Positions 1 to 10,324 of a stretch of 64,000 nt of DNA are shown here, piece after piece. Source of the stretch: Muricea muricata. Lineage: Eukaryota; Cnidaria; Anthozoa; Malacalcyonacea; Plexauridae. The number at the start of each line of letters is the position of its first letter. Position 1 is the first letter of the stretch. The notes beneath the pieces were generated by a model. That model was given only the letters and a program-made list of their open reading frames with translations, was not told where the DNA came from and ran no database searches. The DNA lies in the NCBI GenBank assembly GCA_963855995.1, contig OY979716.1:35279818-35343817 (forward strand), read 5' to 3'. The position numbers and the translations under genes were made by a program.

Positions 1-692
1 GAAGATTTATCGTGTATGTTTGTCTCAAATAATAAAAAATATCCGTTTCATACAGTGTTTCATAACATACATGCCAAACAACTCACAATGAAATTACCAA
101 AAAAGCCAACTAAAAAACACGCATTTTTCACGCATTATAATTCAAACGCATGCGCAGATACCGATCATGTCGAATCGATATTTTGTCACGACAGCAACAT
201 CAACTCGCTTTTAAGAGTGTTTTTCTCGCGTTTCCTTCGGTGAATTTTTTTGAAATTTTGCACACTTGCTCCATATGATAAGCAAGAAAACATATCAAAA
301 TTTCAAGAAATTCTATAGGAGGGAATTTCCGTTATAGTTATTCGTGTATACCCCAGGACCTGCCTTGCTAACCCCGTCTCAAAATTTAATATATTACTCC
401 TCTTTCAACCATAAATCATTAAAGAAAAATTCAGAAAAATTCACCGAAGGAACAAAAAGTTATTATCAATTAATTCTGAAATCAGGCAATAATAGTGCTC
501 AAGATAAATCGACATAGTTGCTATGGCAACACCAACACTGTTCTAATTTGTTCAAATATGAATACCACGAAACCTCATATCTTTTCTGAAAATGACCATA
601 TTTCCTTGGCATATGTGTATTAAGCATAAATGTGATTGAAAATGAAAGTTAACTAAAATAGCAAAAATGTTTGACAACTGTAGGGAGCCACC
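1..692. mobile_element. MITE-like element, 3' part, cut by window edge
   Basis: Only the last 692 of about 1,286 bp are present. The right terminal repeat is intact and followed by TTAA at 693-696. It resembles the p7 copies but has private changes around 580-595. No transposase is encoded. Confidence 0.85.
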
Positions 693-696
693 TTAA

Positions 697-1639
697 TAGA
701 CGAACTCGAAGGCACTTCGATCCTTTTTTTTACTATAATATTCCTTTTCTCTTTTTAAAATGCTCCGCCACAATGGCAGAGCTTGGAAAAATTAGCCTAT
801 AGACTCATTCAGCTGTTCTCCTCCACGGAAATCTTTAGTAAAAGGCGAAAGATTTATTCGTGAATGAAGGGAAACCAGAGTTACTCAAATAATTAAAGCG
901 ATCATATTCAATATATACGACATCCATTCAATCTAATTGTTGTGGTGGGTGGCACAACCTATGAAGATGTGCACGTGATTCGAATATCTCGTTTTCAATT
1001 GTAACATACCCAGAGTAAATTTCTCTGGGCGTAAACGCACCAAAATATCATCGTTTGCATTTCGAGTAATGAGCAGTGACTTCGAAACAATCAGAAAAAT
1101 TTCTTTTACCTAAGGCAAAAATACACGACGAGTTCCTCTTAACAATACAATAATCCAATTACCTTTATCCTTAGACCGAAAACTAATAAATTTTTACAAA
1201 CTACTCGCTTCTCGTTGCTCATTTTCCAGTTATTGTAACACAAATAATCCAGAAACTCGGGTAATATAAAATAATAATCCTATCTGAATTACCTACTTTT
1301 AATAATTATAGCTCAAGCATTTATTTTATCTTTTACCATTAGCCACGTTTTCACTGGAATTTATCGCCAAGGATCATTGCAAAATATATGCTGACGAACC
1401 ATGCCAGATGAAATCATTACTGAACACCACGACAAACGATGAAGTAATAAAAATATCAAAGAACTATAGCCGAAGCAAAACCCGGATTGAATGGCCAAGA
1501 CACAGGCCTTGCAGCCTAGTCTCTCGCTTACGGCTCGAAAAATGACAAGTTCGATTCCTGTCCTAGCCCTTTTACACGATATCAATTGGATATATGATTT
1601 GTACTTTTTTCTGTCGTTTCCAAAAAATTTTTCCCTTAA
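697..1639. repeat. Satellite monomer, L type (943 bp)
   Basis: Starts right after the element's TTAA with tagacgaactcgaagg and ends at the empty TTAA site 1636-1639. It includes the 85-bp segment that S monomers lack. The tRNA-like motif is at 1492-1573. It contains ctacc for ctatt near 1292. No coding potential. Confidence 0.9.
1492..1573 (+). ncRNA. tRNA-like Pol III motif, L type (representative)
   Basis: L-monomer form of the same motif: TGGCCAAGACACAGG, a T-arm with ACAAG opposite CCTGT (one weakened pair), B box AGTTCGATTCC at 1548-1558 (first base differs from the consensus) and only four Ts at 1570-1573. It should be a weaker promoter and terminator than the S type. Other copies: 6952-7033, 10177-10258, 15091-15172, 17857-17938, 24858-24939, 28083-28164, 32997-33078, 35763-35844, 43652-43733, 46418-46499, 49643-49724, 54557-54638, 57323-57404. 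Confidence 0.4.
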
Positions 1640-2633
1640 TAGACGAAAAGAAAACTCTTTTTTAAGAGAAGGTAATATGTAAGACAGAGTGTCCCATCAA
1701 ACCGAACAATCTGGACTCTTTTTAAGAATTTATTTTAAACTAAAATTTAGTTCTTCACGCACATGTGCTTTATTTACTTCGAACTCGAAGGCACTTAGAT
1801 CCTTTTTTCTACTCTAATATTCCTTTTCTCTTTTTAAAATGCTCCACCACAATGGCAGAGCTTGGAAAAATTGGCCTATAGACTCATTCAGCTGTTCTCC
1901 TCCACGGAAATCTTTAGTAAAAGGCGAAAGATTTATTCGTGAATGAAGGAAAACCAGAGTTACTCAAATAATTAAAGCGATCATATTCAATATATACGAC
2001 ATCCATGCAATCTATTTGTTGTGGTGGGTGGCACAACGTATGAAGATGTGCACGTGATTCGAATATCCCGTTTTCAATTGTAACATACCCAGAGTATATT
2101 TCTTTGGGCGTAAACGCACCAAAATTACATCGTTTGCATTTCGAGTAATGAGCAGTGACTTCGACAAAATCGGAAAAATTTTTTTATCTTAAGGCACTCG
2201 CTTCTCGTTGGTTATTTTCACGTTGTTGTAACACAAATAATCCAGAAACTCGGGTAATATAACATAAAAATTGCCTCTGAATTACCTATTTTTAATAATT
2301 ATAGCTCAAGCATTAATTTTATCTGTTACCATCAGCCACGTTTTCACTGGAATTTATTGGCAAGGATCATTGCAAAAGATATGCTGACGAACCATGCCAG
2401 ATGAAATTATTACTGAACATCACGACATACGATGAAGTAATAAAAATATCAAAGAACTATAGCCGAAGAAAAACCCGGATTTAATGGCCAAGGCACAGGC
2501 CTTGCGGTCAAGTCTCCCGCTTACGGCTCGAAAAATGACAGGTTCGATTCCTGTGCTGGCTCTTTTTACACGATATCAATTGGATATGTGATTTGTAATT
2601 TTTTCGTTCGTTTCGAAAAAATTTTTCCCTTAA
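1640..2633. repeat. Satellite monomer, S type with linker
   Basis: Begins at the empty-site junction, carries the 136-bp linker at 1648-1783 and lacks the 85-bp segment. The tRNA-like motif is at 2485-2567 with a perfect B box. Ends in the TTAA at 2630-2633 that holds the next element. Confidence 0.9.
1648..1783. repeat. 136-bp linker segment, present or absent at monomer starts
   Basis: Sits between tagacgaa and ctcgaagg, so CGAA precedes it and ends it. Monomers that follow an element never have it. Monomers that follow another monomer do, except 20772, 38678 and 60238. It contains a short hairpin (CTCTT with AAGAG) and the near-perfect palindrome AACTAAAATTTAGTT at 1738-1752. It may be an insertion with a CGAA duplication, or an original segment lost by CGAA-CGAA deletion. 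Other copies begin about eight bases into the monomers at 7100, 10325, 15239, 18005, 21694, 25006, 28231, 33145, 35911, 39600, 40573, 43800, 46566, 49791, 54705, 57471, 61160 and 62133. Some have one base fewer (tggatctt for tggactctt). Confidence 0.8.
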
Positions 2634-3919
2634 GGTGGCTCCCTATAGTTTGGTACAGTTTATAAATTATTTATATGGATCAGTGACATCAGACATCATC
2701 CTCACGACTTTCGCGTGGAATTTTCGTGGTTCGGCAAACAATATGAAACAAGCCGCGGAAAGTTGTTTTTGAGGGTTTTTTTGCACCAAAACATGGCAAT
2801 TCTTCGCTTTTTCTCGTATTTTTTAAAAGTTAAAGAGTACGTATGTTTTAACCAGTTTTTAAGATATATTTTAACGTGTTCTTTCGCATTTATGTTCAAC
2901 CAATGTCTTTAACGATGCTAAAAAATAATCGCGGATCAAGATGCTATCTTGAACTGTCTTCAAACGGATTCTCCTATTGTGGATAAAACTTATGTAAGTC
3001 CTGTCATTCAACTCAATTCAGATGTAGTATTTTATCTGTTGAATTTAACATAAAAGTACACTGCAGACAGTTACAAATAATAGGAGTTGCTAATACTTGT
3101 TTTAGACCAATTTTTTAACTTGCAGTTGAATGTTTTGAAACGTTTTTACACGGATTTATCAACAAAAACGAATTTGATGAACTATGCATCAATTCAATTA
3201 GTATAGTGTTTTCGTGTTTTGTTTTCTGAAGATTTATGGTGTATGTTTGTCTCAAATAATAAAAAATATCCGTTTCATACAGTGTTTCATAACATACATG
3301 CCAAACAACTCACAATGAAATTACCAAAAAAGCCAACTAAAAAACACGCATTTTTCACGCATTATAATTCAAACGCATGGGCAGATACCGATCATGTCGA
3401 ATCGATATTTTGTCACGACAGCAACATCAACTCGCTTTTAAGAGTGTTTTTCTCACGTTTCCTTCGGTGAATTTTTTTGAAATTTTGCACACTTGCTCCA
3501 TATGATAAGCAAGAAAACATATCAAAATTTCAAGAAATTCTATAGGAGGGAATTTCCGTTATAGTTATTCGTGTATACCCCAGGACCTGCCTTGCTAACC
3601 CCGTCTCAAAATTTAATATATTACTCCTCTTTCAACCATAAATCATTAAAGAAAAATTCAGAAAAATTCACCGAAGGAACAAAAAGTTATTATCAATTAA
3701 TTCTGAAATCAGGCAATAATAGTGCTCAAGATAAATCGACATAGTTGCTATGGCAACACCAACACTGTTCTAATTTGTTCAAATATGAATACCACGAAAC
3801 CTCATATCTTTGCTGAAAATGATCATATTTCCTTGGCATATGTGTATTAAGCAAAAATGTGATTGAAAATGAAAGTTAACTAAAATAGCAAAAATGTTTG
3901 ACAACTGTAGGGAGCCACC
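2634..3919. mobile_element. MITE-like non-autonomous DNA element, complete
   Basis: A 1,286-bp element bounded by inverted repeats. The left end is GGTGGCTCCCTATAGTT and the right end, read in reverse complement, is GGTGGCTCCCTACAGTT (16 of 17 match). TTAA flanks it at 2630-2633 and 3920-3923. The uninterrupted monomer junction at 1636-1639 has one TTAA in the same context (ccc-TTAA-tagacga), which shows insertion with duplication. No frame longer than 83 codons exists inside, so mobilisation would need a transposase from elsewhere. TTAA duplication is typical of piggyBac-type elements. Because TTAA contains a central TA, a TA-duplicating Tc1/mariner type with a terminal repeat one base longer fits equally well. 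This copy has many private substitutions (g2941, t2991, g3238, the GG at 3379-3380). Confidence 0.85.
3459..3679. repeat. Internal inverted repeat within the MITE-like element
   Basis: Perfect 18-bp arms, TTCCTTCGGTGAATTTTT at 3459-3476 and its reverse complement at 3662-3679, enclose 185 bp. The same pair lies at equivalent places in most element copies (for example 5692-5912). It could be the ends of a smaller nested element, but I see no duplicated target on its flanks. It could also be a foldback structure of the larger element. In the p5, p6 and p3 copies one or both arms carry mismatches. Confidence 0.6.
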
Positions 3920-3923
3920 TTAA

Positions 3924-4866
3924 TAGACGAACTCGAAGGCACTTCGATCCTTTTTTTTACTATAATATTCCTTTTCTCTTTTTAAAATGCTCCGCCACAA
4001 TGGTAGAGCTTGGAAAAATTAGCCTATAGACTCATTCAGCTTTTCTCCTCCACGGAAATCTTTACTAAAAGGCGAAAGATTTATTCGTGAATGAAGGGAA
4101 ACCAGAGTTACTCAAATAATTAAAGCGATCATATTCAATATATACGACATCCATTCAATCTAATTGTTGTGGTGGGTGGCACAACCTATAAAGATGTGCA
4201 CGTGATTCGAATATCTCGTTTTCAATTGTAACATACCCAGAGTAAATTTCTCTGGCGTAAACGCACCAAAATATCATCGTTTGCATTTCGAGTAATGAGC
4301 AGTGACTTCGAAACAATCAGAAAAATTTTTTTTACCCAAGGCCAAAATACACGACGAGTTCCTCTTAACAATACAATAATCCAATTACCTTTATCCTTAG
4401 ACCGAAAACTAATAAATTTTTACAAACTACTCGCTTCTCGTTGCTCACTTTCCAGTTATTGTAACACAAATAATCCAGAAACTCGGGTAATATAAAATAA
4501 TAATCCTATCTGAATTACCTATTTTTAATAATTATAGCTCAAGCATTAATTTTATCTGTTACCATCAGCCACGTTTTCACTGGAATTTATCGCCAAGGAT
4601 CATTGCAAAAGATATGCTGACGAACCATGCCAGATGAAACTATTACTGAACATCACGACATACGATGAAGTAATAAAAATATCAAAGAAGTATAGCCGAA
4701 GAAAAACCCGGATTGAATGGCCAAGGCACAGGCCTTGCGGTCAAGTCTCCCGCTTACGGCTCGAAAAATGACAGGTTCGATTCCTGTGCTGTCTCTTTTT
4801 ACACGATATCAATTGGATATATGATTTGTAATTTTTTCGTTCGTTTCGAAAAAATTTTTCCCTTAA
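3924..4866. repeat. Satellite monomer, hybrid L/S (943 bp)
   Basis: The 5' half is of L type with private marks (aatggTagag near 4001, cagcTtttctcc near 4038, ctctggcg with one G lost near 4253) and keeps the 85-bp segment. The 3' half, from about 4525, is of S type with the tRNA-like motif at 4718-4800. It is alone between two elements. The only other hybrid is 21694-22772. Confidence 0.88.
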
Positions 4867-6152
4867 GGTGGCTCCCTACAGTTTGGTACAGTTTATAAAT
4901 TATTTATATGGATCAGTGACATCAGACATCATCCTCACGACTTTCGCGTGGAATTTTCGTGGTTCGGCAAACAATATGAAACAAGCCGCGGAAAGTTGTT
5001 TTTGAGGGCTTTTTTGCACCAAAACATGGCAATTCTTCGCTTTTTCTCGTATTTTTTAAAAGTTAAAGAGTACGTATGTTTTAACCAGTTTTTAAGATAT
5101 ATTTTAACGTGTTCTTTCGCATTTATGTTCAACCAATGTCTTTAACGATGCTAAAAAATAATCGCGGATCAAAATGCTATCTTGAACTGTCTTCAAACGG
5201 ATTCTCCTATTGTGGACAAAACTTATGTAAGTCCTGTCATTCAACTCCATTCAGATGTAGTATTTTATCTGTTGAATTTAACATAAAAGTACACTGCAGA
5301 CAGTTACAAATAATAGGAGTTGCTAATACTTGTTTTAGACCAATTTTTTAACTTGCAGTTGAATGTTTTGAAACGTTTTTACACGGATTTATCAACAAAA
5401 ACGAATTTGATGAACTATGCATCAATTCAATTAGTATAGTGTTTTCGTGTTTTGTTTTCTGAAGATTTATCGTGTATGTTTGTCTCAAATAATAAAAAAT
5501 ATCCGTTTCATACAGTGTTTCATAACATACATGCCAAACAACTCACAATGAAATTACCAAAAAAGCCAACTAAAAAACACGCATTTTTCACGCATTATAA
5601 TTCAAACGCATGCGCAGATACCGATCATGTCGAATCGATATTTTGTCACGACAGCAACTTTAACTCGCGTTTAAGAGTGTTTTTCTCGCGTTTCCTTCGG
5701 TGAATTTTTTTGAAATTTTGCACACTTGCTCCATATGATAAGCAAGAAAACATATCAAAATTTCAAGAAATTCTATACGAGGGAATTTCCGTTATAGTTA
5801 TTCGTGTATACCCCAGGACCTGCCTTGCTAACCCCGTCTCAAAATTTAATATATTACTCCTCTTTCAACCATAAATCATTAAAGAAAAATTCAGAAAAAT
5901 TCACCGAAGGAACAAAAAGTTATTATCAATTAATTCTGAAATCAGGCAATAATAGTGCTCAAGATAAATCGACATAGTTGCTATGGCAACACCAACACTG
6001 TTCTAATTTGTTCAAATATGAATACCACGAAACCTCATGTTTTTGCTGAAAATGATCATATTTCCTTGGCATATGTGTATTAAGCATAAATGTGATTGAA
6101 AATGAAAGTTAACTAAAATAGCAAAAATGTTTGACAAGTGTAGGGAGCCACC
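4867..6152. mobile_element. MITE-like element, position p1, HOR 1
   Basis: Complete, with TTAA at 4863-4866 and 6153-6156. The right terminal repeat has one change (AAGTG in place of AACTG near 6136), so perfect pairing falls to 14 bp. It is marked by a two-base change in the stretch around 5657-5670 (caacTTTaac...cGcg), shared only with the copies at 22773 and 44333. Confidence 0.85.
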
Positions 6153-6156
6153 TTAA

Positions 6157-7099
6157 TAGACGAACTCGAAGGCACTTCGATCCTTTTTTTTACTATAATA
6201 TTCCTTTTCTCTTTTTAAAATGCTCCGCCACAATGGCAGAGCTTGGAAAAATTAGCCTATAGACTCATTCAGCTGTTCTCCTCCACGGAAATCTTTAGTA
6301 AAAGGCGAAAGATTTATTCGTGAATGAAGGGAAACCAGAGTTACTCAAATAATTAAAGCGATCATATTCAATATATACGACATCCATTCAATCTAATTGT
6401 TGTGGTGGGTGGCACAACCTATGAAGATGTGCACGTGATTCGAATATCTCGTTTTCAATTGTAACATACCCAGAGTAAATTTCTCTGGGCGTAAACGCAC
6501 CAAAATACCATCGTTTGCATTTCGAGTAATGAGCAGTGACTTCGAAACAATCAGAAAAATTTTTTTTACCTAAGGCAAAAATACACGACGAGTTCCTCTT
6601 AACAATACAATAATCCAATTACCTTTATCCTTAGACCGAAAACTAATAAATTTTTACAAACTACTCGCTTCTCGTTGCTCATTTTCCAGTTATTGTAACA
6701 CAAATAATCCAGAAACTCGGGTAATATAAAATAATAATCCTATCTGAATTACCTATTTTTAATAATTATAGCTCAAGCATTTATTTTATCTTTTACCATT
6801 AGCCACGTTTTCACTGGAATTTATCGCCAAGGATCATTGCAAAATATATGCTGACGAACCATGCCAGATGAAATCATTACTGAACACCACGACAAACGAT
6901 GAAGTAATAAAAATATCAAAGAAGTATAGCCGAAGCAAAACCCGGATTGAATGGCCAAGACACAGGCCTTGCAGCCTAGTCTCTCGCTTACGGCTCGAAA
7001 AATGACAAGTTCGATTCCTGTCCTAGCCCTTTTACACGATATCAATTGGATATATGATTTGTACTTTTTTCTGTCGTTTCCAAAAAAATTTTCCCTTAA
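6157..7099. repeat. Satellite monomer, L type
   Basis: 943 bp. tRNA-like motif at 6952-7033. Empty TTAA at 7096-7099. A private change near 6508 (ataCcatcg) recurs at 24063-25005 and 45623-46565. Confidence 0.9.
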
Positions 7100-8092
7100 T
7101 AGACGAAAAGAAAACTCTTTTTTAAGAGAAGGTAATATGTGAGACAGAGTGTCCCATCAAACCGAACAATCTGGATCTTTTTAAGAATTTATTTTAAACT
7201 AAAATTTAGTTCTTCACGCACATGTGCTTTATTTACTTCGAACTCGAAGGCACTTAGATCCTTTTTTCTACTCTAATATTCCTTTTCTCTTTTTAAAATG
7301 CTCCACCACAATGGCAGAGCTTGGAAAAATTGGCCTATAGACTCATTCAGCTGTTCTCCTCCACGGAAATCTTTAGTAAAAGGCGAAAGCTTTACTCGTG
7401 AATGAAGGAAAACCAGAGTTACTCAAATAATTAAAGCGATCATATTCAATATATACGACATCCATGCGATCTATTTGTTGTGGTGGGTTGCACAACGTAT
7501 GAAGATGTGCACGTGATTCGAATATCCCGTTTTCAATTGTAACATACCCAGAGTATATTTCTTTGGGCGTAAACGCACCAAAATTACATCGTTTGCATTT
7601 CGAGTAATGAGCAGTGACTTCGACAAAATCGGAAAAATTTTTTTATCTTAAGGCACTCGCTTCTCGTTGGTTATTTTCACGTTGTTGTAACACAAATAAT
7701 CCAGAAACTCGGGTAATATAACATAAAAATTGCCTCTGAATTACCTATTTTTAATAATTATAGCTCAAGCATTAATTTTATCTGTTACCATCAGCCACGT
7801 TTTCACTGGAATTTATTGGCAAGGATCATTGCAAAAGATATGCTGACGAACCATGCCAGATGAAATTATTACTGAACATCACGACATACGATAAAGTAAT
7901 AAAAATATCAAAGAAGTATAGCCGAAGAAAAACCCGGATTTAATGGCCAAGGCACAGGCCTTGCGGTCAAGTCTCCCGCTTACGGCTCGAAAAATGACAG
8001 GTTTGATTCCTGTGCTGGCTCTTTTTACACGATATCAATTGGATATATGATTTGTAATTTTTTCGTTCGTTTCGAAAAAATTTTTCCCTTAA
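7100..8092. repeat. Satellite monomer, S type with linker
   Basis: 993 bp. The tRNA-like motif at 7944-8026 has a B-box C-to-T change (ggttTgattcc at 8000-8010). Marked by gaaagCtttaCtcg near 7387. Confidence 0.9.
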
Positions 8093-9377
8093 GGTGGCTC
8101 CCTACAGTTTGGTACAGTTTATAAATTATTTATATGGATCAGTGACATCAGACATCATCCTCACGACTTTCGCGTGGAATTTTCGTGGTTCGGCAAACAA
8201 TATGAAACAAGCCGCGGAAAGTTGTTTTTGAGGGCTTTTTTGCACCAAAACATGGCAATTCTTCGCTTTTTCTCGTATTTTTTAAAAGTTAAAGAGTACG
8301 TATGTTTTAACCAGTTTTTAAGATATATTTTAACGTGTTCTTTCGCATTTATGTTCAACCAATGTCTTTAACGATGCTAAAAAATAATCGCGGATCAAAA
8401 TGCTATCTTGAACTGTCTTCAAACGGATTCTCCTATTGTGGACAAAACTTATGTAAGTCCTGTCATTCAACTCCATTCAGATGTAGTATTTTATCTGTTG
8501 AATTTAACATAAAAGTACACTGCAGACAGTTACAAATAATAGGAGTTGCTAATACTTGTTTTAGACCAATTTTTTAACTTGCAGTTGAATGTTTTGAAAC
8601 GTTTTTACACGGATTTATCAACAAAAACGAATTTGATGAACTATGCATCAATTCAATTAGTATAGTGTTTTCGTGTTTTGTTTTCTGAAGATTTATCGTG
8701 TATGTTTGTCTCAAATAATAAAAAATATCCGTTTCATACAGTGTTTGATAACATACATGCCAAACAACTCATAATGAAATTACCAAAAAGCCAACTAAAA
8801 AACACGCATTTTTCACGCATTATAATTCAAACGCATGCGCAGATATCGATCATGTCGAATAGATATTTTGCCACGACAGCAACATCAACTCGCTTTTAAG
8901 AGTGTTTTTCTCGCGTTTCCTTCGGTGAATTTTTTTGAAATTTTGCACACTTGCTCCATATGATAAGCAAGAAAACATATCAAAATTTCAAGAAATTCTA
9001 TAGGAGGGAATTTCCGTTATAGTTATTCGTGTATACCCCAGGACCTGCCTTGCTAACCCCGTCTCAAAATTTAATATACTACTCCTCTTTCAACCATAAA
9101 TCATTAAAGAAAAATTCAGAAAAATTCACCGAAGGAACAAAAAGTTATTATCAATTAATTCTGAAATCAGGCAATAATAGTGCTCAAGATAAATCGACAT
9201 AGTTGCTATGGCAACACCAACACTGTTCTAATTTGTTCAAATATGAATACCACGAAACCTCATGTCTTTGCTGAAAATGATCATATTTCCTTGGCATATG
9301 TGTATTAAGCATAAATGTGATTGAAAATGAAAGTTAACTAAAATAGCAAAAATGTTTGACAACTGTAGGGAGCCACC
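8093..9377. mobile_element. MITE-like element, position p2, HOR 1
   Basis: Complete at 1,285 bp, with TTAA at 8089-8092 and 9378-9381 and both 17-bp terminal repeats intact. One A is missing from the A-run near 8787, and there is a C-to-G change near 8748. Shared with the p2 copies at 25999 and 47559. Confidence 0.85.
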
Positions 9378-9381
9378 TTAA

Positions 9382-10324
9382 TAGACGAACTCGAAGGCAC
9401 TTCGATCCTTTTTTTTACTATAATATTCCTTTTCTCTTTTTAAAATGCTCCGCCACAATGGCAGAGCTTGGAAAAATTAGCCTATAGACTCATTCAGCTG
9501 TTCTCCTCCACGGAAATCTTTAGTAAAAGGCGAAAGATTTATTCGTGAATGAAGGGAAACCAGAGTTACTCAAATAATTAAAGCGATCATATTCAATATA
9601 TACGACATCCATTCAATCTAATTGTTGTGGTGGCTGGCACAACCTATGAAGATGTGCACGTGATTCGAATATCTCGTTTTCAATTGTAACATACCCAGAG
9701 TAAATTTCTCTGGGCGTAAACGCACCAAAATATCATCGTTTGCATTTCGAGTAATGAGCAGTGACTTCGAAACAATCAGAAAAATTTTTTTTACCTAAGG
9801 CAAAAATACACGACGAGTTCCTCTTAACAATACAATAATCCAATTACCTTTATCCTTAGACCGAAAACTAATAAATTTTTACAAACTACTCGCTTCTCGT
9901 TGCTCATTTTCCAGTTATTGTAACACAAATAATCCAGAAACTCGGGTAATATAAAATAATAATCCTATCTGAATTACCTATTTTTAATAATTATAGCTCA
10001 AGCATTTATTTTATCTTTTACCATTAGCCACGTTTTCACTGAAATTTATCGCCAAGGATCATTGCAAAATATATGCTGACGAACCATGCCAGATGAAATC
10101 ATTACTGAACACCACGACAAACGATGAAGTAATAAAAATATCAAAGAAGTATAGCCGAAGCAAAACCCGGATTAAATGGCCAAGACACAGGCCTTGCAGC
10201 CTAGTCTCTCGCTTACGGCTCGAAAAATGACAAGTTCGATTCCTGTCCTAGCCCTTTTACACGATATCAATTGGATATATGATTTGTACTTTTTTCCGTC
10301 GTTTCCAAAAAAATTTTCCCTTAA
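9382..10324. repeat. Satellite monomer, L type
   Basis: 943 bp. tRNA-like motif at 10177-10258. Empty TTAA at 10321-10324. Marked by gtggCtgg near 9632. Confidence 0.9.

Larger units (their letters stand above)
1..3927. repeat. End of an earlier HOR block, rearranged
   Basis: Contains the 3' part of one element, an L and an S monomer, and a complete element. Positions 1 to about 1680 line up with 42161-43840 (offset 42,160). From about 1680 to the next element they line up instead with the region 38,933 bp downstream. The block is therefore a mosaic of two segments seen elsewhere in the array. It lacks the 461-bp deletion found at the matching place near 44305. It holds the most private substitutions in the window, for example at 2991 and around 580-595, so it is the most diverged part. 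Confidence 0.8.

Noticed and set aside
1361..1585. 74-codon minus-strand and 63-codon plus-strand frames over the tRNA-like region
   Set aside because: They overlie the tRNA-like motif on opposite strands, disappear in S and D monomers, and show no conserved protein pattern.
1685..1715. Possible mariner-like end (agtgtcccatcaaacc) in the linker
   Set aside because: I could find no matching inverted end or TA-flanked boundaries within the 136-bp segment, so the resemblance is too weak.
2702..2912. Overlapping 65-codon frames on both strands near the left end of every element copy
   Set aside because: They recur only because the element recurs. Both strands being open over the same 200 bp, the low-complexity composition, and the absence of any recognisable motif or start context argue for chance.
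3219..3470. 83-codon Lys/His-rich frame in the element (many copies)
   Set aside because: It is broken by a frameshift in p2 and by a stop in p3 copies. The second half runs into the internal inverted repeat, and there is no family resemblance that I can see.
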